Shown here: positions 7,786 to 15,938 of the stretch, one piece after another
Numbering within the stretch: the first letter of the stretch is position 1
How the letters are laid out: every line of letters begins with the position of its first letter
Source of the DNA: an uncultured Moraxella sp.
Lineage (GTDB): Bacteria > Pseudomonadota > Gammaproteobacteria > Pseudomonadales > Moraxellaceae
Length of the DNA: 35,974 bases
Assembly (NCBI GenBank): GCA_937975585.1
Contig: CALJUC010000245.1
Location: forward strand, 1-35,974
Direction of reading: 5' to 3'
The notes under the pieces: generated by a model
Databases searched by the model: none
Seen by the model: the letters and a program-made list of their open reading frames with translations, nothing else
What the model was told of the DNA's origin: nothing
Translations under genes and position numbers: made by a program

Positions 7786-9006
7786 ATGCAATCTCAATCA
7801 GTTTTTGGTCATTTAGTTGACTTATCTTCTCAACAGACCGCCAATGACCATTCAACACGCCCTATTTGGCAAACACTTAAGCGAAAATCCCCGCTTGCTA
7901 TTTCAAAACGTCATGGCTTGGCTTTACTTGCCTTGATAGCACCCATTGCTTTTGTTACGCCGCAATTGTCTGTCGTACCAGATATCATTAATCGCGCTAT
8001 CAATAGTGACGTGCCCACTTCGACACTATCACAAGTCCTATCAAAACAAACCTTGACTGTGGCCACGGTACGCGCGCCAAATACGTATTTTGGTGAGGAT
8101 GGCTTTGAGCATGGTTTTGGTCTGGATGTGATGCAAGGTTATGCCAAACACTTGGGCGTGGCCTTAAACACCGTGGTGTTTGACGATACCGCGAGTGCAT
8201 TAGCGGCGGTCAATGCGGGCAAGGCAGATATGGCGTTGACCAATCAAGCGGTATCTGCTAATGGGTCAACGGCCAAGCTAACCGCCGTTTCTATCGGTTG
8301 TCAATCCTCGGATATACAAAACCTAGGTAGTCAATTGTCGATACAAGTCCCTACTGACAATAGTACCTTGCCAATGCATGTCAATAACTACCTTTGCGAT
8401 AGTCAAGTCCAACATACCAATCAACAACTGGCCAACTTCTATAACCCACAAGTTTTTGCTGATAAAGTAAGCGAGCGTCATTTTTATCAGACCATGACCC
8501 AAGTATTACCAAGCTATCGTCAAACCTTTATCAACAATGCCAATGCCCATGATTTGGATTGGCAGTTATTGGTTGCGATGGGTTATCAAGAGTCGCATCT
8601 AGACCCTAATGCGGTATCGCCAACTGGTGTGCGCGGTCTTATGATGCTGACCAATGCCACCGCTGAAGAAGTGGGCGTGACCAATCGGGTTGACCCGGTG
8701 CAAAGTATTGCCGGTGGTGCCAAATATTTAAGCCAAATCCGTACACAGTTTGACGATGCCGCCCCAAGCGACCAAGTCTGGTTTACCCTAGCCGCTTATA
8801 ATATGGGCGCTCAAGCCGTCAAAGACATTCAAGACAAACTTCACACACAAGGCTTAGATGGGACACGTTGGGCTGAAGTGTATCGCTATATGGCAGAAAA
8901 CCGTGATAGCAATAGCCGTTATCAGCAATGCATGGATTACGTCACCCATATTCGTGGGTATTTAGAAACATTAAAACAGCAAGATATACAAGAGCATTTG
9001 ACCTAG
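7786..9006 (+). CDS. MltF-like membrane-bound lytic transglycosylase with shortened substrate-binding domain
   Basis: Cleaves the glycan strands of peptidoglycan to 1,6-anhydromuramoyl products in the periplasm. A hydrophobic segment at about 44-65 (GLALLALIAPIAFVTPQLSVV region) anchors or exports it. Residues about 86-155 resemble the first half of a family 3 solute-binding domain (LTVATVRAPNTYFGEDG). The SLT domain occupies about 250-390, with catalytic Glu269 in GYQESHLDPNAVSPTGVRG and the conserved AAYNMG. E. coli MltF is 518 aa with a full sensor domain of about 220 aa; here the protein is 406 aa and much of the second lobe is lost. An upstream GTG (7765) keeps the frame open, but GCGGAG sits 7 bases before ATG 7786. 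It stands alone between two noncoding gaps. Enzyme class is sure; the exact family name less so. Confidence 0.85.
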   Translation: MQSQSVFGHLVDLSSQQTANDHSTRPIWQTLKRKSPLAISKRHGLALLALIAPIAFVTPQLSVVPDIINRAINSDVPTSTLSQVLSKQTLTVATVRAPNTYFGEDGFEHGFGLDVMQGYAKHLGVALNTVVFDDTASALAAVNAGKADMALTNQAVSANGSTAKLTAVSIGCQSSDIQNLGSQLSIQVPTDNSTLPMHVNNYLCDSQVQHTNQQLANFYNPQVFADKVSERHFYQTMTQVLPSYRQTFINNANAHDLDWQLLVAMGYQESHLDPNAVSPTGVRGLMMLTNATAEEVGVTNRVDPVQSIAGGAKYLSQIRTQFDDAAPSDQVWFTLAAYNMGAQAVKDIQDKLHTQGLDGTRWAEVYRYMAENRDSNSRYQQCMDYVTHIRGYLETLKQQDIQEHLT

Positions 9007-9057
9007 ACCTAGTACGTGACGTAAGGTTAGTATATTTCAAGTTTGTAGGAGTTTAAC

Positions 9058-9543
9058 ATGTCAGCCACAAGTCATGACCAACCCAAAATTTTTAGCGAAA
9101 GTTACCGTATCTATATCGAGGATACTGATGCCGGTGGTATTGTCTATCACGCCAATCACCTAAAGTTTTATGAGCGTTGCCGCCGTGATTGGCTGCGCAA
9201 CCTTGGCATGGCCAGTTACTTTTATCAGCACGTCAGTAACACCAATATGGTTCAAACAACGACACCGAATACACCTGATATCCAATTCGTGGTCAGTCGT
9301 GCCAACGTGCGCTATATCAGACCGATTTTTCTAGATAGCTTAATTGAAGTGAGTGTCCAAGTTAGACATATCAAAGCGGCAAGCTTGGGCTTATACCAAG
9401 CGATTTATGATGAAAGCGGTCAACTGGTCAGCGATGCCGAGATTGACTTGGCGTGTGTCGCCAGTGCTGTTGATGCACAAGGTCAAACGATAGTCCGCCC
9501 AACACGCCTGCCTGCTGCTTTTGTCGCTATACTTGAGTCTTAG
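9058..9543 (+). CDS. ybgC: YbgC-like acyl-CoA thioesterase (hotdog fold)
   Basis: Single-domain hotdog thioesterase of the 4-hydroxybenzoyl-CoA/YbgC type, which hydrolyses acyl-CoA thioesters in the cytoplasm. The family signature DTDAGGIVYHANHLKFYERCR lies at about residues 22-42, with the catalytic Asp at its start; 161 aa is slightly longer than E. coli YbgC (134 aa) because of a central segment (about 60-80) and a C-terminal tail. TGTAGGAG lies before the ATG. In many gammaproteobacteria ybgC heads the tol-pal operon; here no tol gene follows, only a terminator and the convergent apaH, so a link to the Tol system is not shown. Confidence 0.88.
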   Translation: MSATSHDQPKIFSESYRIYIEDTDAGGIVYHANHLKFYERCRRDWLRNLGMASYFYQHVSNTNMVQTTTPNTPDIQFVVSRANVRYIRPIFLDSLIEVSVQVRHIKAASLGLYQAIYDESGQLVSDAEIDLACVASAVDAQGQTIVRPTRLPAAFVAILES

Positions 9544-9562
9544 CTCGTCTTGAAAAATACAT

Positions 9563-9597
9563 AAAAAAACCAGTAACGCACTGGCTACTGGTTTTTA
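9563..9597. terminator. Bidirectional intrinsic terminator between ybgC-like gene and apaH
   Basis: CCAGTA (9570-9575) pairs with TACTGG (9586-9591), with a run of seven A before and five T after, so it can end transcription from both converging genes. Confidence 0.88.
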
Positions 9598-9625
9598 TGC
9601 TAAAAAGGCAAATAGGCTTAAGCTA

Positions 9626-10459
9626 TTAACCTTTTAATTTACAGGAATGAGTAAAGATTTTCTCATCGCCCAACCGGTAGGCCAATAAGCTACCGCCCCA
9701 CACACAACCGGCATCAGTCGCTCGCACGTCCGGCAAATCAACCTTGGCTTTTAGCGCTGCCCAATGGCCAAATAAAATTTTGCGCTCACGCTTCACAGGC
9801 CACTCAAACCAAGGTCTAAAGCCTTCAGGCATTTTATCATCTAGACTGGATTTAAAGCTAAACTCCAATGTACCATCCGATTCACATAGGCGCATACGGG
9901 TAAAATAACTACAAATCGCACGGATTCGTGCGTAACCTTTTAAGGTATCCGACCATAAGGTCAACTCATTACTATATAAATTAGGCAATAAGCGGTCGAG
10001 CTGCCACAAACTACTTTGCAATTGGGTTTCTAGCTCCTTAGCATAGATACTCGCCTGCTCAATCTGCCAATTTGGTGGAATCCCGGCATGCACCAATACA
10101 GTTTTATCATCTGGATATACCAAAAGCGGCTGATGGCGAAGCCAATTGAGTAATTCGTTACAGTCAGGGGCATCAAAAATTGGTTGGGTCTTGTCTTTTT
10201 TCTTAATCTTAATGGCACCACGCCATACCGCAATCAGATTAATATCATGATTGCCGAGCACCACTTCCGCACACCCTTGCTCGCATAGCTGCTTGACCAA
10301 GCGTAACGCCGATAACGAATCTTCGCCACGCGCGACAATATCGCCCGCGAACCAAATCTTATCTTGCGCTGGGTCAAATTCAATGAGCTTTAGCAACGCT
10401 TGCAAATCCGCATAGCACCCTTGGATATCGCCAATCACATATTGATGTCGAAATTGCAT
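9626..10459 (-). CDS. apaH: Bis(5'-nucleosyl)-tetraphosphatase, symmetrical
   Basis: Hydrolyses Ap4A to two ADP and, in E. coli, removes Np4 caps from RNA. It is a calcineurin-type metallophosphoesterase: GDIQGCYADL (10-19), GDIVARGEDS, VLGNHDINLIAV and VHAGIPP provide the metal ligands and catalytic residues; FGHWAAL follows in the C-terminal half. Position 13 is Gln where enterobacteria have His, a substitution I believe occurs in other ApaH. At 277 aa it equals the family length (280 in E. coli). The frame is open 37 codons further upstream (to 10570), but that extension overlaps the end of ksgA and is made of an 18-base repeat (MAWLKP twice); the true start is ATG 10459 with GAGG before it. 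It is 34 bases downstream of ksgA, without apaG between. Confidence 0.95.
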   Translation of the reverse strand: MQFRHQYVIGDIQGCYADLQALLKLIEFDPAQDKIWFAGDIVARGEDSLSALRLVKQLCEQGCAEVVLGNHDINLIAVWRGAIKIKKKDKTQPIFDAPDCNELLNWLRHQPLLVYPDDKTVLVHAGIPPNWQIEQASIYAKELETQLQSSLWQLDRLLPNLYSNELTLWSDTLKGYARIRAICSYFTRMRLCESDGTLEFSFKSSLDDKMPEGFRPWFEWPVKRERKILFGHWAALKAKVDLPDVRATDAGCVWGGSLLAYRLGDEKIFTHSCKLKG

Positions 10460-10493
10460 ATAACCTCGAATAACGTATTCTGATGTTAAATGG

Positions 10494-11384
10494 TTAGTCT
10501 GTGGCTGGATGACTCGCCATTCCTGCCGTGCTCTTGGCTTGAGCCATGCCATTGGCTTGAGCCATGCCATTGGCTAACGTGACAAAATCTGCCACGCTTA
10601 AGGTCTCTGGACGCGCCATTGGATTAAGCCCCCAGTCAATCAATTGCTGCTCACTGACCGCCGGTAAAATCGGTGATTTTTTAAAAATCGCACGCAAGGT
10701 CTTACGACGATGATTGAATGCCTCACGCACCGCAATGGCAAACAGCCTTTCATCATCGGCGACAATCGGTTTTTGCACATACGGCGTTAGACGAAACACC
10801 GCGCTAGTAACTTTTGGCGGTGGGTTAAACGCACCATTTGGTACCGTAATTAGATAATCGGTTTCACAAAAATACTGCATCATCACAGATAGGCGGCCAT
10901 ATTCGCGGCTATCTACCTCAGCAGTAATCCGGTCGACCACTTCTTTTTGGAGCATAAAGTGCATATCTTGAATGACATCAGAAAAGGTCAACAGATGAAA
11001 CAATAATGGCGTCGAAATGTTATACGGTAAGTTACCAATGATACGCATTTTTTTATCGCTGTTAGCGACATTGATTTGCTGATACAACGCGCGATAGTCC
11101 ACATCCATCGCATTGGCTTTGACAATGGTCAGACCTTCGTTACTATTAGCGCCAATACGAATACGCAAGCTATCGGCCAAATCCGTATCCAACTCCACCA
11201 CTGTCAAACGGTCTACCTCTGCCAGTAACGGCTCAGTAATTGCACCCATACCAGGGCCAATTTCTAACATCAAGTCATCGCGATTGGCGTGGATGCTATC
11301 GATAATTTGACCAATCACCGATTTATCATGTAAAAAATTTTGTCCAAAACGCTTACGCGGTTGGTGTGCTAAATTTTTGGCCAC
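10494..11384 (-). CDS. ksgA: 16S rRNA dimethyladenosine transferase
   Basis: Dimethylates two adjacent adenosines near the 3' end of 16S rRNA during late 30S assembly. Motifs in order: RKRFGQNFLHD (N-terminal), EIGPGMGAITEPLL (SAM-binding motif I), VVELDTDLADSLR (motif II), NLPYNISTPLLFHLL (catalytic motif IV), MLQKEVVDRI, and NPPPKVTSAVFRL with FNHRRKTLR in the C-terminal domain. The start is GTG with AGGA about 8 bases upstream. The protein is 296 aa; the last 25 or so residues (NGMAQANGMAQAKSTAGM) are an extension created by an 18-base tandem duplication. It is first in a leftward unit with apaH. Confidence 0.96.
   Translation of the reverse strand: MAKNLAHQPRKRFGQNFLHDKSVIGQIIDSIHANRDDLMLEIGPGMGAITEPLLAEVDRLTVVELDTDLADSLRIRIGANSNEGLTIVKANAMDVDYRALYQQINVANSDKKMRIIGNLPYNISTPLLFHLLTFSDVIQDMHFMLQKEVVDRITAEVDSREYGRLSVMMQYFCETDYLITVPNGAFNPPPKVTSAVFRLTPYVQKPIVADDERLFAIAVREAFNHRRKTLRAIFKKSPILPAVSEQQLIDWGLNPMARPETLSVADFVTLANGMAQANGMAQAKSTAGMASHPATD
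10534..10575. repeat. 18-base tandem repeat at the 3' end of ksgA
   Basis: TTGGCTTGAGCCATGCCA is present at 10534-10551 and 10552-10569, followed by six more matching bases. On the minus strand it encodes two NGMAQA units in the KsgA tail. Being a multiple of three, copy-number change would not shift the frame. Confidence 0.9.
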
Positions 11385-11717
11385 CGATTGTTTCCTATAG
11401 CTGTGTCATGTCGATAGATAATTGCCATAGGGTTTAATAAATTATCAAAACGTCTATCTATCAACGCTTTATCTTTATAATTTACTAATACAAATCAATA
11501 ATTTATTTAAAAAATTAATGATTTTTCGCCCTATTGGCATTACCCAGATAAACCTTAGATTATATCATAGCTTGCCGCGCTGATATGACAGTTTTATGTC
11601 GATTCTAGCATTGCCAAGATAATTACACTCGCCAAAGCGCCAATCTTTGCTATAATTGCCAAGTATTTTAACGTCTTAATTTTTATCGATTATTGTTAAC
11701 AAGTATGGAATCACCCT
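11385..11717. other. 333-base divergent intergenic region between ksgA and ychF
   Basis: AT-rich, with no ORF or RNA gene visible. It must hold the leftward promoter of ksgA-apaH and the rightward promoter of ychF; only the latter is evident (extended -10 listed separately). Confidence 0.6.
11648..11656 (+). promoter_or_regulatory. Extended -10 promoter element for ychF
   Basis: TGCTATAAT is a perfect extended -10 (TGnTATAAT), about 60 bases before the ychF start. No good -35 lies at the right spacing, which extended -10 promoters tolerate. Confidence 0.6.
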
Positions 11718-12809
11718 ATGGGCTTTAATTGTGGTATCGTGGGCTTACCCAACGTTGGTAAATCAACCCTATTTAATGCATTAACCAAAGCTGGCATTGC
11801 TGCTGAGAACTTCCCGTTTTGTACCAAAGACCCAAATACCGGTATCGTCCCTGTACCTGATCCACGTCTTGACCAATTGGCTGAGATTGTTAAACCTGAG
11901 CGCGTTATCCCAACCTCAATGGAGTTTGTCGATATCGCAGGTCTAGTCGCAGGCGCGTCAAAAGGCGAAGGTATGGGTAACCAGTTTTTGGCCAACATCC
12001 GCGAAACTGATGCGATTGCGCACGTGGTACGTTGCTTTGATGACGAGAATGTCATTCACGTTGACGGCCGTGTAAGCCCGATTGATGACATCGAAACCAT
12101 CAATACTGAACTGGCACTCGCCGATCTTGAAGCCGTTACCCGTGCTATCTTGAACGTGGGTAAAAAAGCCAAAGGCGGTGACAAAGACGCCAAAGCCATG
12201 CTCGATATCTTTAACCGTATCGAGCCATTATTGGCGGATGGCAAACCTGCCCGTGTTGCCAACCTTGACGATGATGAGAAAAAGCTGATTCGTAGCTATG
12301 GTTTGATTACCTTAAAGCCGGTTATGTATATCGCCAACGTGGCCGAAGATGGTTTTGAGAATAACCCTTATCTTGACCAAGTTAAAGACTTCGCTGAAAA
12401 AGACAATGCCATCGTTGTGGCACTGTGCAACCAAATCGAGTCAGAAATTGCGCAGCTTGATGACGAAGAAAAGCTAGAATTTTTAGAAAGCATGGGTATG
12501 GAAGAACCGGGTCTCAATCGCGTGATTCGTGCCGGTTATGATTTACTTAAGATGCAAACTTACTTTACCGCCGGTGTCAAAGAAGTCCGCGCTTGGACAG
12601 TGAAAGTTGGCGCGACTGCCCCAGAAGCGGCTGGTGTGATTCACACGGACTTTGAACGTGGTTTTATTCGCGCAGAAGTGATTGCTTTTGATGACTTTAT
12701 ACAATATCAAGGTGAAAAAGGCGCGGCGGCGGCGGGTAAATCTCGCTTAGAGGGTAAAACCTATATCGTGCAAGATGGCGATGTGATGCACTTTAGATTT
12801 AATGTTTAA
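11718..12809 (+). CDS. ychF: Ribosome-binding ATPase YchF (Obg-like)
   Basis: Conserved P-loop NTPase of the Obg family that prefers ATP and binds ribosomes. It is linked to stress responses and translation of leaderless messages in E. coli. Visible: P-loop GLPNVGKS (9-16), DIAGLVAGASKGEGMGN (switch II), an unusual G4 motif NVAE replacing the GTP-specific NKxD, and a C-terminal TGS-like domain (about 280-363) ending DGDVMHFRFNV. The length of 363 aa is exactly that of E. coli YchF. GGAA lies before the ATG. It is monocistronic by sequence: its own promoter upstream and terminator downstream. In many relatives pth precedes it; not here. Confidence 0.97.
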   Translation: MGFNCGIVGLPNVGKSTLFNALTKAGIAAENFPFCTKDPNTGIVPVPDPRLDQLAEIVKPERVIPTSMEFVDIAGLVAGASKGEGMGNQFLANIRETDAIAHVVRCFDDENVIHVDGRVSPIDDIETINTELALADLEAVTRAILNVGKKAKGGDKDAKAMLDIFNRIEPLLADGKPARVANLDDDEKKLIRSYGLITLKPVMYIANVAEDGFENNPYLDQVKDFAEKDNAIVVALCNQIESEIAQLDDEEKLEFLESMGMEEPGLNRVIRAGYDLLKMQTYFTAGVKEVRAWTVKVGATAPEAAGVIHTDFERGFIRAEVIAFDDFIQYQGEKGAAAAGKSRLEGKTYIVQDGDVMHFRFNV

Positions 12810-12868
12810 TATGATTGACACTATTATATTAGCGTTAAAATCATGTTAATAAAGATCGTAAACTCATT

Positions 12869-12893
12869 GGGCATATTAATTATGCCCTTTTTT
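12869..12893 (+). terminator. Intrinsic terminator after ychF
   Basis: GGGCATA/TATGCCC stem (12869-12875 with 12881-12887), loop TTAAT, then T6. Confidence 0.9.
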
Positions 12894-12928
12894 CATCATA
12901 ATTATATTAAGAAACCTGCTTTCACATA

Positions 12929-12957
12929 TTGCAACTTGTTGACACAATCCCTATAAT
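12929..12957 (+). promoter_or_regulatory. Promoter of the rplM-rpsI operon
   Basis: TTGCAA (12929-12934), 17-base spacer, TATAAT (12952-12957). Transcription would begin near 12964, giving a leader of about 67 bases before rplM. Confidence 0.75.
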
Positions 12958-12970
12958 ATGCGTTCTAATT

Positions 12971-13005
12971 TTGAGAGCCCTCGTTTCCCAGACACTCACT
13001 CTCAA
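12971..13005 (+). promoter_or_regulatory. Leader hairpin before rplM, candidate L13 operator
   Basis: TTGAGAG (12971-12977) is complementary to CTCTCAA (12999-13005), a 7-bp stem with a 21-base loop lying right after the predicted transcription start. E. coli rplM-rpsI is repressed by L13 acting on its leader; the same role here is inference. Confidence 0.4.
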
Positions 13006-13030
13006 CTATTAACTCAATAAGGTTTTTAAC

Positions 13031-13459
13031 ATGAAAACTATCAGTGCTAAACCACATGAAGTGACTCACGATTGGTATGTCGTCGACGCTGAAGGTAAAA
13101 CGCTAGGTCGCTTGGCGAGCGAAATCGCATCTCGCTTACGTGGTAAGCATAAACCTTCATACACCCCACATGTTGACACCGGTGATTACATCGTTGTTAT
13201 CAATGCGGAAAAAGTTGCTGTAACTGGCAAAAAAGCGCAAGACAAAAAATACTACCGTCACAGCGGCTACCCAGGTGGTATCAAAGAAACCAACTTTACT
13301 AAGTTAATCGCTCACAAACCAGAAGACGTGCTAAACAAAGCCGTTAAAGGTATGTTACCAAAAGGCCCACTAGGCTACGCGATGCTTGCAAAGTTGAAAG
13401 TATACGCAGGTACTGAGCACCCACATACCGCTCAACAACCTCAAGTATTAGATATCTAA
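13031..13459 (+). CDS. rplM: 50S ribosomal protein L13
   Basis: Early-assembly protein of the large ribosomal subunit. The sequence opens MKTISAKPHEVTHDWYVVDA, continues with TLGRLASEIASRLRGKHKPSYTPH and YYRHSGYPGGIKE, and ends HPHTAQQPQVLDI, matching the bacterial family over its whole 142 aa. AAGG lies about 8 bases before the ATG. It is the first gene of a two-gene operon with rpsI (10-base gap), with a good sigma-70 promoter and a leader hairpin. Confidence 0.98.
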   Translation: MKTISAKPHEVTHDWYVVDAEGKTLGRLASEIASRLRGKHKPSYTPHVDTGDYIVVINAEKVAVTGKKAQDKKYYRHSGYPGGIKETNFTKLIAHKPEDVLNKAVKGMLPKGPLGYAMLAKLKVYAGTEHPHTAQQPQVLDI

Positions 13460-13469
13460 GGAGTAGCAC

Positions 13470-13856
13470 ATGGAACGCAATTACGGTACAGGTCGTCGTA
13501 AAACCTCAACAGCTCGTGTGTTTTTGTCAGCAGGTTCTGGTAACATCGTAGTAAACGGTAAACCACTTGACCAATACTTTGGTCGTGAAACGTCAGTAAT
13601 GGTTGTTCGCCAACCACTAGAATTGCTTGACGCTGCTAACAAATACGACATCTACGTTACAGTTAAAGGTGGCGGTATCAACGGTCAAGCCGGTGCAATT
13701 CGTCATGGTATCACTCGTGCATTAATCGAGTCAGACGAAAGCCTAAAACCTGCCCTACGTGAAGCTGGTTTCGTTACTCGTGACGCTCGTGAAGTTGAAC
13801 GTAAGAAATTGGGTCTACGTAAAGCACGTAAACGTCCACAGTTCTCAAAACGTTAA
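13470..13856 (+). CDS. rpsI: 30S ribosomal protein S9
   Basis: Small-subunit protein whose basic C-terminal tail reaches the P-site tRNA. YGTGRRKTSTARVFL at the N-terminus, GGGINGQAGAIRHGITRAL in the middle, and the terminal KKLGLRKARKRPQFSKR with the conserved final Lys-Arg are all present. The length of 128 aa is usual. GGAG precedes the ATG in the short gap after rplM; a strong terminator follows. Confidence 0.98.
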   Translation: MERNYGTGRRKTSTARVFLSAGSGNIVVNGKPLDQYFGRETSVMVVRQPLELLDAANKYDIYVTVKGGGINGQAGAIRHGITRALIESDESLKPALREAGFVTRDAREVERKKLGLRKARKRPQFSKR

Positions 13857-13920
13857 GATTCAAAACAGTTTTCAGAGTTCTCGTCTCTGTTACGTTTTGT
13901 ATCTTATGTTACAAAAAAAG

Positions 13921-13947
13921 CCCTTGTTAAACACAAGGGTTTTTTTA
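13921..13947 (+). terminator. Intrinsic terminator after rpsI
   Basis: CCCTTGT/ACAAGGG stem (13921-13927 with 13933-13939) and T8; it separates the ribosomal operon from petABC. Confidence 0.92.
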
Positions 13948-14111
13948 TTTGCGTTTACTAATTTATTTTATGACAAAAATAGCTTAAAATAGCAAGATTA
14001 GCGAAAATTAGGCACAGCTAATATGGCTTTTAGAGAACAACTGATTTAAAATAGCCATAGACCCAGTGTGGGAATATTGTTGCCCACTACTTTAATCTGG
14101 AGGATTTGTTA

Positions 14112-14696
14112 ATGAGCCATGCCGAAGGCGTTGATATGAAACGTCGTAGAGTATTGATTGCATCCACCGCCGCGATGGGTGCTGTAGGCGTTGCCGCGAT
14201 TGCGAGCCCATTTGTGCGTTCTTGGTATCCAAGCGCTAAAGCGGAAGCAGCCGGTGCTCCTGTAACACAAGACGTAAGTAAACTTGAAGCAGGTCAGATG
14301 GTAGTGGTCAAGTATCGTGGAAAACCGATCTACCTTGTCAAACGCACCAAAGAAATGATGGATAACCTTGTCAAGATGGACCCTCAATTGGCAGATGCAA
14401 AGTCGGAAGCCTCACTACAACCAGACAATTGTAAAAATCCAACCCGTTCTGTCGATGCTTCAGAAATTTTGGTTTGTGAAGGTGTGTGTACGCATTTAGG
14501 TTGTGCACCAAGCTTCCGCCCTGAAGTCGGTGCAGCCGACTTAGGTGGTAGCAGTTGGTTAGGTGGTTTCTTCTGTCCATGTCATGGTTCAAAATATGAC
14601 TTGGCAGGCCGTGTACTAAAAGGTATGCCTGCACCACGTAACTTGCCAATTCCCGAACACAGTATGAATGGCACGATTTTGACGGTGGGGGCATAA
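14112..14696 (+). CDS. petA: Ubiquinol-cytochrome c reductase Rieske iron-sulfur subunit
   Basis: Carries the mobile [2Fe-2S] cluster that takes the first electron from ubiquinol in the cytochrome bc1 complex. An N-terminal KRRRVLIASTAAMGAVGV is a twin-arginine-type signal/membrane anchor, consistent with Tat export of the folded protein. The cluster ligands are Cys126 and His128 in CTHLGC, and Cys155 and His158 in CPCHGS; Cys131 and Cys157 form the structural disulfide. The length is 194 aa. The frame is open two codons upstream (TTG 14106), but GGAGGA at 14099-14104 points to ATG 14112. It is first in petABC, 3 bases before petB. Confidence 0.97.
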   Translation: MSHAEGVDMKRRRVLIASTAAMGAVGVAAIASPFVRSWYPSAKAEAAGAPVTQDVSKLEAGQMVVVKYRGKPIYLVKRTKEMMDNLVKMDPQLADAKSEASLQPDNCKNPTRSVDASEILVCEGVCTHLGCAPSFRPEVGAADLGGSSWLGGFFCPCHGSKYDLAGRVLKGMPAPRNLPIPEHSMNGTILTVGA

Positions 14697-14699
14697 TCT

Positions 14700-15938
14700 A
14701 TGAGTATGGGTAAAAAATTAATGCATTGGGTGGATGCTCGCTTTCCAGCGACCGAAACCTATGAATACCACATGTCAAAATACTACGCACCAAAAAATTT
14801 CAATTTTTGGTATTTTTTTGGCGTATTATCGATGATTGTATTGGTTAACCAGTTGGTAACCGGTATTTGGTTGACCATGATGTTTAACCCAAGCGCAGAA
14901 GGTGCGTTTGCTTCTGTTGAATATATCATGCGTGACGTATCAGGTGGTTGGTTAATCCGTTATATGCACTCAACTGGCGCATCTGCCTTCTTCGTTGTGG
15001 TGTATCTACATATGTTCCGTGGCTTGCTCTACGGCTCTTACAAAAAACCTCGTGAGTTAGTATGGCTGATTGGTATGGGTATCTACCTATGCTTAATGGC
15101 TGAAGGTTTCTTCGGTTACCTACTACCTTGGGGTAACATGTCATTCTGGGGTGCTCAAGTTATCTTGAACTTACCAGCTGCGATTCCATTTATCGGTGAC
15201 GCGTTAGGCGAATGGGTAAAAGGTGACTACATTATCTCTGGTATCACATTGAATCGTTTCTTCGCTCTACATGTTGTTGCAATTCCATTAATCTTAGTAG
15301 GTCTTGTTTTTGTTCACTTGGTTGCATTACACCATGTTGGTTCAAACAACCCAGACGGTATTGACATCAAGAAACTAAAAGATAAAAACGGTGTGCCTCT
15401 AGACGGCGTTGCGTTCCATCCTTACTACACTGTGCATGACTTAGTGGGTATCGTGGTATTCTTTATGGTGTTCTTTGCGGTTGTATTCTTCTTCCCAGAA
15501 GGCGGCGGTTTCTTCCTTGAGCCACCAAACTTTGAAGCAGCAAACCCACTTAAAACCCCAGCTCACATTGCACCAGTTTGGTACTACACCCCATTCTATG
15601 CAATGCTACGTGCGACGCCATCAATGTTTGGTTCAGCGCTACCGGGTGTTATCGTAATGGGTGCGTCAATCGCTATCTTGTTTGTATTACCTTGGTTAGA
15701 TAAGTCACCTGTACGTTCAATTCGTTACAAAGGCATCTTGTCAAAAATCGCATTGGTTGTATTTGTGATTAGCTTCCTAATCTTGGGTTACTTAGGTGTG
15801 ATTCCTTCAAGTGACATGGCGACCTTAGTTGCACGTATTTGTACCATCTTGTACTTCTTATTCTTCCTATTAATGCCGATTTATACGTCAATTGAAACGT
15901 GTAAACAACCACCTGAACGTGTTACTGGAGGTCACTAA
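14700..15938 (+). CDS. petB: Cytochrome b subunit of the bc1 complex
   Basis: Membrane subunit holding two b hemes and the Qo and Qi quinone sites. The heme-ligand histidines are His90 and His104 (first pair, 14 apart) and His191 and His206 (second pair, 15 apart). The Qo motif usually PEWY reads PVWY in APVWYYTPFYAMLRATP, a variant I understand to be usual in beta/gammaproteobacteria. Eight or so hydrophobic helices cover 412 aa; the C-terminal third is the subunit IV-like part in one chain. ATG 14700 follows petA by 3 bases, and a second in-frame ATG lies two codons on. The stop overlaps the petC start by one base (TAATG). Confidence 0.97.
   Translation: MSMGKKLMHWVDARFPATETYEYHMSKYYAPKNFNFWYFFGVLSMIVLVNQLVTGIWLTMMFNPSAEGAFASVEYIMRDVSGGWLIRYMHSTGASAFFVVVYLHMFRGLLYGSYKKPRELVWLIGMGIYLCLMAEGFFGYLLPWGNMSFWGAQVILNLPAAIPFIGDALGEWVKGDYIISGITLNRFFALHVVAIPLILVGLVFVHLVALHHVGSNNPDGIDIKKLKDKNGVPLDGVAFHPYYTVHDLVGIVVFFMVFFAVVFFFPEGGGFFLEPPNFEAANPLKTPAHIAPVWYYTPFYAMLRATPSMFGSALPGVIVMGASIAILFVLPWLDKSPVRSIRYKGILSKIALVVFVISFLILGYLGVIPSSDMATLVARICTILYFLFFLLMPIYTSIETCKQPPERVTGGH

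Noticed and set aside
10460..10570. 37-codon N-terminal extension of ApaH
   Set aside because: It overlaps ksgA, consists of the 18-base repeat and unconserved residues, and ApaH family members start at the MQFRHQYVIGD position, where a GAGG ribosome binding site is present.
12939..12944. Perfect TTGACA near the rplM promoter
   Set aside because: Only 7 bases separate it from TATAAT, so it cannot be that promoter's -35; TTGCAA at 12929 has the right 17-base spacing. A second weak promoter using TTGACA cannot be excluded.
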